This document shows positions 15,624-24,140 of a stretch of DNA of 32,318 bases, piece after piece (position 1 is the stretch's first letter; every line of letters begins with the position of its first letter). The notes below the pieces were generated by a model, which saw nothing but the letters and a program-made list of their open reading frames with translations, was not told the origin of the DNA and searched no databases. The stretch spans positions 1 through 32,318 of the forward strand of contig JAQXDZ010000011.1 of assembly GCA_029251085.1 (NCBI GenBank), read 5' to 3'. A program made the translations under genes and the position numbers. This DNA comes from Mariniblastus sp. (GTDB lineage: Bacteria > Planctomycetota > Planctomycetia > Pirellulales > Pirellulaceae).

Positions 15624-17936
15624 ATGAGTTCGACGAAATTCAGAAATCCTTTAAGAATCAAATTAGCAATACTTATTTTGTTTTTGATTTCGGAATCAAT
15701 AGTAGCGGATGACGTCTCCTATTCACGGGAGGTTCGGCCGATTCTGGCCGCTAAATGTTTTAATTGCCACGGTTTTGACGCGGGCAGTCGCCAAGGTGAT
15801 TTGAGGTTGGACAAGCGTGAATCGGCTCAGCATGTGCTTTCACTGTTAGACGGCTCAAACCTACTATTGGATCGAATCACCTCCGACGATCCTGATGTTC
15901 AAATGCCTCCCCCTGAGAGCAAACTGAGTCTTTCGAAGGAAGAGATCAATGTCCTCAGCCAGTGGCTAGACCAAGGTGCGAAGTACGAAAGGCATTGGGC
16001 GTTCCAGCCACCAACCCGCCCGGAAGTTCCAGTTGTCGACTCCGCCAATCTTCGTAACCCAATCGACAACTTTATTCGCTCGCGGTTGTTGGCAGAGGGT
16101 TTAACCGAGTCTGAAGAAGCTGATCCGACAACGTTGATCCGGCGTCTGTCACAAGATTTACACGGGCTTCCCCCGGCGGCAGATTTGGTGAACGATTTCT
16201 GCGAAGATCCGAGCGATAAATTGTATGCGGAATTGATTGACCAGTTAATGGCTTCACCCAGATACGGCGAGCACATGGCAGTTCCCTGGTTGGATGCCGC
16301 CCGTTACGCCGACACCGATGGTTATCAAAACGATCGATATCGATACATGCACGTATGGCGTGATTGGGTAATTCATTCCCTCAATGAGAACTTACCTTAC
16401 GACCAATTTATTTTAGAGCAGGTTGCGGGCGATATGATCCCGGATGCCACCCTAAAACAACAAATTGCAACAGGTTTTTGTCGCAACCATCGAATCAACT
16501 CTGAAGACGGTTCAATTCCTGAAGAGTGGCATGTTGAGAATGTTGTAGACCGCATTGATACGATTGGAACAGCGATTCTTGGATTGACAGTCGGATGCGC
16601 GCGTTGTCACGATCATAAATTTGATCCAATTTCCGCCAAGGAGTACTACCAGCTATTTGCGTTTTTCAACAATGTTCCGGAGTGGGGAGTAGGCCCTAAT
16701 AATGGCAACAGTCCACCCTTTATCGACGTTCCAGAGTCATGGCCTCACCTTTCACCAGAAGAAAACGTCGCGGTTGTGCCCGATCCCGTCAAATTACGTG
16801 GGGCCAGAGAAGGTCAATTGGGGAACGGTCTAAAAAGACCACAGGCTGGCAATAATAAAACGGTGATGGTGATGCATGAGATGCAAGTCCCGCGAAAGAC
16901 CTATTTACTCAATCGAGGCGAGTTCGATAATCCTGACAAGTCGGAAGCTCTTGTTCCAAGCGTACCCAAGGCCTTGCATACAACGAGCGATCCGCAACCG
17001 CGAACTCGTTTGGAATTTGCTCATTGGCTCGTCAACGACGAAAATCCGCTAACTGCAAGAGTTGCGGTGAATCGGGTTTGGCAACAGATTTTCGGTCTTG
17101 GTTTAGTCAAGACTAGCGAGAATTTTGGGACGCAAGGTGAATTGCCAAGCCACCCAGAATTACTTGATTGGTTGGCCATCGAACTAATTGAAAGTGGTTG
17201 GGACATTCGCCACATTCAAAAATTAATTCTTGCGAGTTCAACCTATCGGCAGAAATCAGATATCTCACCCGAGTTAGCTCAGAAAGACCCCCAAAATAAG
17301 TTTCTCGCGCGGTCGCCGCGGTATCGACTGCACGCCTTCGCCTTACGCGACTCGTTATTAGCCAGCAGCGGACTCTTGGTAAACCAAATTGGTGGAGTGC
17401 CAGCGAAGCCGTACATGCCGCCTAAAATTTGGCGTTCGATTTCGAATAACTCTTACAAGCAGGGGACGGGTGACGACCTATATCGCCGGAGTGTTTATAC
17501 CTTTTGGCGTCGAACCATTCCGCCCCCCATGATGGTGAACTTTAACTCTGCTGATCGAGAAGTTTGCAATGTCCGCAAAGATCGCACCAACACGCCTCTG
17601 CAGGCTTTAACACAAATGAATAACGTCGCCTTTGTCGAAGCCGCACGGTGTTTAGCGGAGAAAATGTTAGCCCACTCCGAAAATCCACGCCTCGCTATTG
17701 AATTCGGCTTTATGGAACTGATTACACGAAACCCCAATGAAGTCGAATTGGATCTGTTATTAGCCGCACATCGAGAATTTAACGATAATTACGGGGCAAA
17801 ACCAAACGCAGCGAAGGAGTTACTGGCAGTGGGTCAAAAAAAGAGAGACGAGACATTAGATGTTGCGGAGCATGCAGCGATGACCATGGTTGCTTCATTG
17901 CTAATGAATTTAGATGAGGCGGTCACACGGGAATGA
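15624..17936 (+). CDS. Planctomycete cytochrome c / DUF1549 / DUF1553 protein
   Basis: A 770-residue exported protein with a signal peptide (about 1-29, ending near SIVADD). An N-terminal planctomycete cytochrome c domain has haem motif CFNCH (45-49). DUF1549 follows (about 145-355) and includes the characteristic second CxxCH, GCARCHDHKFDP (C325, C328, H329). DUF1553 spans about 455-725 (RTRLEFAHWLV, ARVAVNRVWQQIFG, DREVCNVRKDRTNTPLQAL). It is compact: many relatives carry an extra carbohydrate-binding insert that is absent here. Two haem sites suggest a redox role outside the cytoplasm. The enzymatic reaction of the family is not established to my knowledge, though it is linked by context to polysaccharide use. 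Its stop overlaps the start of the DUF1501 gene by four bases, so the two are translationally coupled. Confidence 0.93.
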   Translation: MSSTKFRNPLRIKLAILILFLISESIVADDVSYSREVRPILAAKCFNCHGFDAGSRQGDLRLDKRESAQHVLSLLDGSNLLLDRITSDDPDVQMPPPESKLSLSKEEINVLSQWLDQGAKYERHWAFQPPTRPEVPVVDSANLRNPIDNFIRSRLLAEGLTESEEADPTTLIRRLSQDLHGLPPAADLVNDFCEDPSDKLYAELIDQLMASPRYGEHMAVPWLDAARYADTDGYQNDRYRYMHVWRDWVIHSLNENLPYDQFILEQVAGDMIPDATLKQQIATGFCRNHRINSEDGSIPEEWHVENVVDRIDTIGTAILGLTVGCARCHDHKFDPISAKEYYQLFAFFNNVPEWGVGPNNGNSPPFIDVPESWPHLSPEENVAVVPDPVKLRGAREGQLGNGLKRPQAGNNKTVMVMHEMQVPRKTYLLNRGEFDNPDKSEALVPSVPKALHTTSDPQPRTRLEFAHWLVNDENPLTARVAVNRVWQQIFGLGLVKTSENFGTQGELPSHPELLDWLAIELIESGWDIRHIQKLILASSTYRQKSDISPELAQKDPQNKFLARSPRYRLHAFALRDSLLASSGLLVNQIGGVPAKPYMPPKIWRSISNNSYKQGTGDDLYRRSVYTFWRRTIPPPMMVNFNSADREVCNVRKDRTNTPLQALTQMNNVAFVEAARCLAEKMLAHSENPRLAIEFGFMELITRNPNEVELDLLLAAHREFNDNYGAKPNAAKELLAVGQKKRDETLDVAEHAAMTMVASLLMNLDEAVTRE

Positions 17937-19399
17937 AATCTAACGAAATAGCTAATCTGGAACACAATCGGTCACTGATCAATCGAAGATTCTTTTTAGG
18001 CCGCGCCGGGGTCGGCCTCGCCGCTCTCAATGGCTTAATTGGAACTCAGTGTGAGGCATCGGCAGATGATCACCCGACGTTACATTCCGGGCCGGTAACC
18101 GCTCATTTTCTTCCAAAAGCGAAACGGATTATTTATCTCTTTCAATCAGGTGGTCCGTCGCAACTAGATCTATTTGATCCAAAACCGGGACTCATGAAAC
18201 GTTTTGGAGAAGAAGTCCCCAAGTCGATTTATCCGGATGAGCGGAAGACGACGATGAGCAATGCGCAAACTAAATTTGGAACTGCACCAAGCGCGTTCAA
18301 ATTTAACAAGTGTGGACAATCGGGGTTAGAGCTCAGTGAGCTCTTGCCAAATGTCAGTCAAATGGCGGACGACATGTGTGTGATTCGATCTATGCATACA
18401 CAGGCGATTAACCACGACCCTGCGATCACATTAATGCAGTCAGGGTCCCAAATCCCTGGAAGGCCGAGCATGGGTGCTTGGCTTAGCTACGGCCTTGGGT
18501 CTGAAACTGAAAACCTTCCCACGTTCGTCGCGATGAGCTCTCGAGGCTCCGGCAAAGGTGGTCAACCCATTTATGATCGGCTTTGGGGAAGTGGCTTTCT
18601 TCCATCCATCCACCAAGGCGTGAAATTTCGAAACCAAGGTTCGCCAGTTTTAGACATTTATGATCCTGCAGGTGTAAATTCAAAAGTCCGCCGCACGATG
18701 TTAGATTATCTAGGAAAGCTGAATGAACTGAAATTTCAAAGCTCTGGCGATGCAGAAATTCAAACCCGAATCGCTCAATATGAACTCGCAGGCAAGATGC
18801 AGGCATCCGTTCCAGAATTACTTGATTTCTCTCAGGAAACCAAGTCTTCCCTGGCGATGTACGGCAAAGACGTGCGGCGTCAGGGATCCTATGCGTTCAA
18901 TTGCTTAGTTGCTCGTCGACTTGCTGAACGCGGAGTCCGCTTTATCCAGCTATTCCATCAAGGATGGGATCAGCATGGAAATTTACCGAAACAAATTCGC
19001 AAACAGTGCATCGACACCGATCAACCAACCGCGGCGTTGATCCGTGATTTGAAATTACGGGGAATGTTTGAAGATACCTTGATCGTTTGGGCTGGTGAGT
19101 TTGGCCGAACGGTCTATTCCCAGGGGGCTCTCACTCATCAGAATTATGGTCGAGACCACCATGGAAACTGTTTTTCAGTTTGGCTGGCTGGAGCCGGAAT
19201 CCGAGGCGGCATGAGTTATGGTGCAACCGATGACTACAGTGTGAATGTTGTCGAAAACAAACTAGAGCCCCATGATTTGAATGCAACCATCCTGCACCAA
19301 ATGGGCATTGATCACACCCGACTCACCTATCCATTTCAAGGCCGGGACTATCGTTTGACCGATGTGCACGGGACTGTGGTTCGCGACATTTTAAGCTAG
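17933..19399 (+). CDS. DUF1501 protein, Tat-exported
   Basis: A 488-residue protein of the DUF1501 family (alkaline phosphatase/sulfatase-like fold), the usual partner of DUF1549/DUF1553 proteins. The N-terminus INRRFFLGRAGVGLAAL (R18, R19) is a twin-arginine-like signal. Family landmarks include IYLFQSGGPSQLDLFDPK (about 68-85), RGVRFIQLFHQGWDQHGN (about 335-352) and GEFGRT (near 388-393), with histidines and aspartates placed as metal ligands would be in the alkaline-phosphatase-like fold. The reaction is unknown. The ATGA overlap with the upstream gene (start 17933, stop 17934-17936) indicates coupled translation and probably a joint function outside the cytoplasm. It ends 35 bases before a convergent gene, with no obvious hairpin between. 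Confidence 0.93.
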   Translation: MKSNEIANLEHNRSLINRRFFLGRAGVGLAALNGLIGTQCEASADDHPTLHSGPVTAHFLPKAKRIIYLFQSGGPSQLDLFDPKPGLMKRFGEEVPKSIYPDERKTTMSNAQTKFGTAPSAFKFNKCGQSGLELSELLPNVSQMADDMCVIRSMHTQAINHDPAITLMQSGSQIPGRPSMGAWLSYGLGSETENLPTFVAMSSRGSGKGGQPIYDRLWGSGFLPSIHQGVKFRNQGSPVLDIYDPAGVNSKVRRTMLDYLGKLNELKFQSSGDAEIQTRIAQYELAGKMQASVPELLDFSQETKSSLAMYGKDVRRQGSYAFNCLVARRLAERGVRFIQLFHQGWDQHGNLPKQIRKQCIDTDQPTAALIRDLKLRGMFEDTLIVWAGEFGRTVYSQGALTHQNYGRDHHGNCFSVWLAGAGIRGGMSYGATDDYSVNVVENKLEPHDLNATILHQMGIDHTRLTYPFQGRDYRLTDVHGTVVRDILS

Positions 19400-19434
19400 G
19401 GCGAAGGTCAGAGTCGGTTTAGCCGTTGGCGCCA

Positions 19435-20757
19435 CTAGCTCGCACGTTTGAAATAAACATCGTCCGCTTGTGCTGAATCGTGGGAATAATAGCTCAAGCT
19501 CTCAGGTTGGTTGGGTCTGAGCTTTCGCATAAAAAGCCAACCCGTCAACAAAATAAACAGAGCGGCAGAGACTGCGGCAATGACTAGCGTCTGTTTCGCT
19601 TCGTTCATTGCCAAAATCAGAAGTTCCTCACCATAGAGAGCAGCTTCATCGGTCCGCTTCTTCGATAACTGATCGACAGCGGTAAGAGCTTCCTCAGTCC
19701 GTTTCTTTGATAAACCATCCACGGCAAGGAGAGCTGTGTCGAGTTGTTTTTTAAGATCTTCTGTGGCGATAGCTCTCTCTTGGTTAACGGCAGCCAGAAC
19801 GATCTTACGTTCCTGTTGCAGTTGATCGATCGTTTCGACCCGCATCGATTCAATTTGATTGACAGTCGTTTCCCGCTGATCATTAATGGCGATCTCGACA
19901 GATTTTCGCTCGTGGTCAATCAACGCGGGTATTTGTGAGACAGTTTGAGAAATCGACTGCGCTGCCAAGGTGGCTTGGTCGATGTTTGCAAGAGAGTCGG
20001 TTAAGGGTTCCAACTCGATTATATCGAGTGATAAAAGCTCCGCTTGCCATCGAGCCTGTTTTGGCAAAAACTCTGCGTATAAACGGACAAGACCCTGAAG
20101 TTCATCGATGTTACCTTCTAAGCGACCAAGGACCTCCATTGTCTCATGGGATTTCTCTCGAATTGCCTCAAGATAGTGGGATGTTGCCGATTCCCGATCA
20201 AATTGCAAATTATCGATAGGATACTTTGTTGCGAAATTGTTCGCGAAGCCTTCGCCCAATTCCGTACCGTTCGTGAGTTTGGGAAGTTCCTTCCCGATCG
20301 TTTTTTGAATGCGTAGCAGACGATTATTAAATTCGTCGTGTCCGGAAAGCAACGCCAGCGGAAATGCACCGAAAAGCTCTGTGCTTTCCCTTTCGAAAAG
20401 GTCATCCGTCTGTTTGACAAGAATCCAGAGATCCAAAAACGCACCCATTGGATCTTTGCGCCCAGACGCCCTCAGCGTGGCGTTTATGCCATTGATCTTC
20501 CAAAGAAGTGCATTTCGACGGACATGAGTTGATGGAGCCTGGGCTAATATCTGATCGCTAGTTTGCTCAATGTGGCTCGCATAACGCAATGTAAAATCGT
20601 CGATAAGAAACCGCAACTTGTTTGACGAAAGCAGATCGCCTCCGCCAGATTCCTCGAGGAATCCACGTTCCTGTACTGCTAAATGACAACCACTTTGAGA
20701 TAAAGCGATCCCAATGAAAAAGGTTGCTAGCAGTGTTTTCAAGTTCGAGGAAATCAT
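19435..20757 (-). CDS. Anchored coiled-coil protein of unknown function
   Basis: A 440-residue protein I do not recognise. The N-terminus has a hydrophobic signal ending in SQSGC (C24). This resembles a lipoprotein box but has Gln at −3, so lipidation is uncertain. Residues about 50-230 are helical and charged. Residues about 260-385 form a long coiled coil rich in Q, E, K and R (for example QLQQERKIVLAAVNQER), ending in two 15-residue repeats of the form ALxAVDxLSKKRTxE. One transmembrane helix follows at about 388-410 (LVIAAVSAALFILLTGWLF), then a basic RKLRPN and a short polar tail. The layout suggests a protein tied to the envelope at both ends, or a sensor-like or structural spacer. Its neighbours give no functional clue. 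The start is the only ATG before the signal. Confidence 0.75.
   Translation of the reverse strand: MISSNLKTLLATFFIGIALSQSGCHLAVQERGFLEESGGGDLLSSNKLRFLIDDFTLRYASHIEQTSDQILAQAPSTHVRRNALLWKINGINATLRASGRKDPMGAFLDLWILVKQTDDLFERESTELFGAFPLALLSGHDEFNNRLLRIQKTIGKELPKLTNGTELGEGFANNFATKYPIDNLQFDRESATSHYLEAIREKSHETMEVLGRLEGNIDELQGLVRLYAEFLPKQARWQAELLSLDIIELEPLTDSLANIDQATLAAQSISQTVSQIPALIDHERKSVEIAINDQRETTVNQIESMRVETIDQLQQERKIVLAAVNQERAIATEDLKKQLDTALLAVDGLSKKRTEEALTAVDQLSKKRTDEAALYGEELLILAMNEAKQTLVIAAVSAALFILLTGWLFMRKLRPNQPESLSYYSHDSAQADDVYFKRAS
19645..19734 (-). repeat. 45-base tandem repeat, two copies, inside the coiled-coil gene
   Basis: Two adjacent 45-base units (19645-19689 and 19690-19734) match at about 32 of 45 positions by hand comparison. 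Each encodes a 15-residue unit ALxAVDxLSKKRTxE. Many of the differences are silent or conservative, consistent with an older internal duplication kept under protein-level selection. The 15-residue period is close to four helical heptad half-turns, as expected in a coiled coil. Confidence 0.6.
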
Positions 20758-20790
20758 GTTCGGTGATTACCAAAACCAGGTACCTCTTAC

Positions 20791-20831
20791 AAGGTCAATC
20801 AAATCGCCGTTAAGAAGCTAAGGTCAATCAA
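20791..20831. repeat. Direct repeat AAGGTCAATCAA, two exact copies
   Basis: AAGGTCAATCAA occurs at 20791-20802 and again at 20820-20831, with starts 29 bases apart. A third, looser relative lies at about 20905-20920 (AATCAATCTGGGATAC against AATCAATTTGGGATAT beside the second copy). The copies lie 34-74 bases upstream of the coiled-coil gene start, where an operator could be. Binding by a regulator is inferred only. Confidence 0.4.
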
Positions 20832-21190
20832 TTTGGGATATCGCGGTAGACGTTGTGATTTTGTGTTGAAGCGAGTGGTAACCAAGCTGAGGCGATCTAT
20901 TGGAAATCAATCTGGGATACCCTCTGATTCTGGTTTCGAAAATTTAATTGCAAAACCGAATTGCAATCTGAATCGCCATGGAGAGTGCGGGCCTTGAGAC
21001 GGAAAGGCTCAGAATGAAAAATTTGAATCATAATGAGACGAATCAGGGGTCCGTGCTGGGGTACGAAATCAAGTTAGGGTGATTTTTTTTCATCGGTGTA
21101 GGTTTTTATTTTTTTAAAAAAGTAAAGAAACTCGATAGAAATCAAATTCTCATCATTTATTTTTAGCCTTTTGATTTTGCAGACTACTTT

Positions 21191-21206
21191 TGGCTCGCCA
21201 TATGCA
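21191..21206 (+). promoter_or_regulatory. Candidate sigma-54 promoter of the di-heme peroxidase gene
   Basis: TGGCTCGCCATATGCA matches the sigma-54 consensus TGGCACG-N4-TTGCW with correct spacing between the GG and GC doublets and two mismatches. It would give a transcript leader of about 130 bases before the ATG at 21349. A sigma-54 gene and an enhancer-binding regulator cannot be seen in this window, so the call rests on the motif alone. Confidence 0.3.
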
Positions 21207-21348
21207 AATAGAGATTGGTAATGCACGCATTGCATTGTCGTTAATTGCCTTAGGGAAGAACTGAAGGTGCAAGCGAACTTTCAAATGGTTCAAAACGATC
21301 GCGTGAAGGTTAATACAGATCTAAGCCCTATTGCTATGGAAAGTGATT

Positions 21349-22785
21349 ATGACGATGAAGAAAATTTCTCAAAGAGACCCGTTGCTGACATGCCGAACCG
21401 CCGTATGTTTTGGTCTTGCGTGCTGTTTCCTGGTTTTAGGATCTCCAACGAATTCTCTTGGCGACGACCATCACTCAAAAAAGAAGTCACTTGATCGGCG
21501 TTTGATTCAGAAATTGCGACGCAATGATGTTCACGCCATCGACCTTGGCCCGACAGCTTCGACTGAAATGGTCGAGTTAGGGCAAGCACTATTCTTTGAT
21601 CCAATTTTGAGTGGCAATCGAGACACGGCGTGCAGTACCTGTCATTTTCCATCTGCTGGCACAGGTGACCAATTATCCCTGGGCGTTGGTACGGGGACTA
21701 CCACTCCAGGCAAGGTGAGTTTCTTTCGAGAGAAGGGAGAAGGGCGGAGTTTAATTCCACGGAATGCTCCAGAATTGTTCAACAAAGGTTCGGTGCTTTG
21801 GGAATCTCAGTTTTGGGACAGTCGAGTCGCTACGGCCTATGGCTCCATTTCCTCGCCTGCTGGTGAAGATCTGCCTCCCGGATTAGCTACTCCTCTGGCT
21901 GTTCAAGCCATGTTCCCTGTTACCAGTGGCGATGAGATGCGGGGATCCACGGCTGACTTTCTCGATCCACACAAAGATAATGAAATCGCTGACCCCGCGC
22001 TCGATGGCGATCTACCGGGAATCTGGAATGCCCTGATGAATCGACTGGAACAAATTGAAGGTTATGCAGACCCCGTTGATGGCTTATTTGTAAAAGCTTA
22101 TGGAGAGGTGCCTGCTAATCTTGGTTTTGAAAGTGCAGCGACGGCGCTTGCAGCATTTGAATCAACCGTCTACAGCTACGACGACAGTCCGTTTGACGAA
22201 TACTTGAAAGGGAACCGTGAAGCGATGACAGAAGCTCAAAAGCGTGGAGCACTGTTATTCTATGGGAAATTACAATGCTCAAGCTGCCATTCAGGTACTT
22301 TGTTGACGGATCAAAATCATTACAACCTGGCGATCCCCCAATTTGGCGATGGAAAAGATGAATCTGGGCTGGATCTTGGAAGATACTTGGTAACTGGCGA
22401 TGAAGAAGATCGTTTTAAATTTCGTGTGCCCGGCTTACGAAATGTTACGCACACCGCACCCTATATGCACAATGGTGCCTACTATAATTTAGCGGACGCG
22501 ATTGCTCATCACCTTGACCCAGCTCGAAGCCTTATGAATTACGACGCAGACGAGCAGTTAATTCAGGGCGCGGAGCTTGCTGATACCATCATCAAAGAGC
22601 CCTCCGTCTTGCGAGATTTAATTAAGACGGCAGATGTCAAGCGGAAGAAGATTAAGCCTGCGGAAATGGCAGATCTTTTGGAGTTCATGCAAGCTCTCAC
22701 TGCACCCAATATTGAAATCCGACTGGAGTCAACGATTCCATCGAGCGTCCCGAGCGGATTGCCGATCGATCATTTTGGGGAATAG
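21349..22785 (+). CDS. Di-heme cytochrome c peroxidase / MauG family protein
   Basis: I choose the ATG at 21349 (478 residues) because GGAAAG lies five bases upstream. The open frame begins further back at a TTG (21331), and a second ATG lies at 21355. A hydrophobic signal (about residues 14-38) directs export. Two c-type haem motifs, CSTCH (95-99) and CSSCH (310-314), and the family segments ALFFDPILSGNRDTACSTCH and TAPYMHNGAYYNLADAI place it in the bacterial cytochrome c peroxidase/MauG group. Members reduce hydrogen peroxide or carry out high-valent oxidations on protein partners outside the cytoplasm. Which of these applies here is not decided; no obvious protein partner is adjacent. A terminator-like hairpin lies about 120 bases downstream, so it is probably transcribed alone, perhaps from the sigma-54-like site at 21191. 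Confidence 0.9.
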   Translation: MTMKKISQRDPLLTCRTAVCFGLACCFLVLGSPTNSLGDDHHSKKKSLDRRLIQKLRRNDVHAIDLGPTASTEMVELGQALFFDPILSGNRDTACSTCHFPSAGTGDQLSLGVGTGTTTPGKVSFFREKGEGRSLIPRNAPELFNKGSVLWESQFWDSRVATAYGSISSPAGEDLPPGLATPLAVQAMFPVTSGDEMRGSTADFLDPHKDNEIADPALDGDLPGIWNALMNRLEQIEGYADPVDGLFVKAYGEVPANLGFESAATALAAFESTVYSYDDSPFDEYLKGNREAMTEAQKRGALLFYGKLQCSSCHSGTLLTDQNHYNLAIPQFGDGKDESGLDLGRYLVTGDEEDRFKFRVPGLRNVTHTAPYMHNGAYYNLADAIAHHLDPARSLMNYDADEQLIQGAELADTIIKEPSVLRDLIKTADVKRKKIKPAEMADLLEFMQALTAPNIEIRLESTIPSSVPSGLPIDHFGE

Positions 22786-22906
22786 CCCGACCTATTAGTT
22801 CCTCGTCAAAAGTTGGAGGCGTAATGTAATCGACTGAATTCAGCCAACCTGCATACTGTTTTGGACGTCCGATTTAATAACGGCTACAGATAATAACCGC
22901 AATCGT

Positions 22907-22950
22907 AAAGACTCTGATGTTCGCATAGTTTCGGACACGGAGTCTTTTTT
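22907..22950 (+). terminator. Intrinsic terminator downstream of the peroxidase gene
   Basis: AAAGACTC (22907-22914) pairs perfectly with GAGTCTTT (22940-22947), and the run ends in six T. Inside the loop, TGTTC and GGACA can pair further with one G-T pair, making a two-part stem. Because of the symmetrical A and T ends it could work in both directions. Confidence 0.65.
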
Positions 22951-23033
22951 AATTCCTTTCGAACTGCGAATTAACTGGTAACTAGGTTACAATTAGGTTT
23001 AGACCGGTGCCAACTGTTTGATGAAAGTCTGTA

Positions 23034-24011
23034 ATGAGTAAAAAGATCCACCTGCTCGATATCGGATTCGTATTTTTGTTGCCAGGTTTTTTGATGGTTT
23101 TTTTACAAGTGGAAACGGTCGCCCAGGAAGCGGGTGGAGTTAACGTATTAAAACCGGTGCGCGTTTTCATTCTCGCTGGTCAGTCCAACATGGAAGGCGC
23201 CGGCGTTGTCAGTGGCGGAGCCAAACCAAGAAATGATGGAAAGGGGACTCTCGATTTTCTTGTGAAAAAAAGCGAAGTTCGAAAAAACTATCAGCATTTA
23301 GTTGACTCAGGTGGAAGTTGGATTGTTCGGGACGATGTTTGGATTTGGTACCTCGGAAAGAAAGGCAACCTGACCGTGGGATACGGATCAAAGAGTGATC
23401 GTATCGGTCCAGAGTTTCAATTTGGCAACGTCATTGGTAACGCCATCGATGAACCTGTTTTGTTAATTAAAGTCGCATGGGGCGGAAAAAGTCTTGCTAA
23501 AGATTTTCGCCCACCCAGCAGCGGCGGAGAGGTTGGCAGCTATTATCTCGAAATGTTGAAGCATATCGAATCAGTTTTAAATAACCTTTCAAGTGATTTT
23601 CCAGAACTGGCAAACCGCAAGTGTGTCTTAAGTGGTTTTGGTTGGCACCAAGGGTGGAACGACGGTTGTAGCAAAGATCAGACTGCTGAGTATGAAGCGA
23701 ATCTCGTCCATTTCATCAAAGACGTACGCCATGATTTGAATGCTCTAGAACTGCCGTTTGTGATTGCGAATAGCGGCTTTGCCGGTTGGGATCAAAAAGT
23801 CGACCGAAGACTAGGTATTATGAAGGCTCAAGCCAATGCTGCGAAGCGTCCCGAATTTAGCGGCAACGTAAAATGTATTGAGACTCGCGATTTTTATCGT
23901 GGCGAAGATGTCTCTCCATCTCGCCAACGTTATCACTGGAATGGCAATGCTGAAACTTATTGCCTAATTGGTGAGTCAATGGCGACAGCCATGATCCAAT
24001 TGATAAAATAG
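23034..24011 (+). CDS. Exported SASA-type carbohydrate acetylesterase (SGNH fold)
   Basis: A 325-residue protein with a signal peptide (about 1-32). VFILAGQSNMEG contains the catalytic serine motif GQSN(M) with S51. GFGWHQGWNDG and the late YHWNGNAETY segment supply the further SGNH blocks, including the probable catalytic histidine. The SASA family (PF03629) removes O-acetyl groups from sialic acid or, more often in environmental bacteria, from plant or algal polysaccharides such as xylan. Action outside the cytoplasm is likely. The ATG at 23034 is preceded by a modest GAAAG stretch. It is followed on the same strand, 129 bases later, by a lipid kinase; terminator-like hairpins on both sides of the pair suggest one transcription unit. 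Confidence 0.85.
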   Translation: MSKKIHLLDIGFVFLLPGFLMVFLQVETVAQEAGGVNVLKPVRVFILAGQSNMEGAGVVSGGAKPRNDGKGTLDFLVKKSEVRKNYQHLVDSGGSWIVRDDVWIWYLGKKGNLTVGYGSKSDRIGPEFQFGNVIGNAIDEPVLLIKVAWGGKSLAKDFRPPSSGGEVGSYYLEMLKHIESVLNNLSSDFPELANRKCVLSGFGWHQGWNDGCSKDQTAEYEANLVHFIKDVRHDLNALELPFVIANSGFAGWDQKVDRRLGIMKAQANAAKRPEFSGNVKCIETRDFYRGEDVSPSRQRYHWNGNAETYCLIGESMATAMIQLIK

Positions 24012-24140
24012 ATCGAACCACTGAGTCAGTTTGCTGATCCGGTCACGGAACTTATCGTTCGTTTATTCTAAGTTACTCGTGGCAAGCAACTAGAAACTAA
24101 ATTGCGACCGTCCTATTTAATCGCCTATTGGAGTGCCGTC

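Larger units (their letters stand above)
20758..21348. other. Divergent intergenic region, regulatory
   Basis: A 591-base gap between the minus-strand coiled-coil gene and the plus-strand di-heme peroxidase gene. It holds a direct repeat (20791-20831), a related segment near 20905-20920, an A+T-rich T-run block (about 21081-21120) and a good match to a sigma-54 promoter (21191-21206). A GCCTT/AAGGC hairpin lies near 20991-21008. A short open frame at 21267-21494 overlaps the start of the peroxidase gene and does not look coding. Confidence 0.5.
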
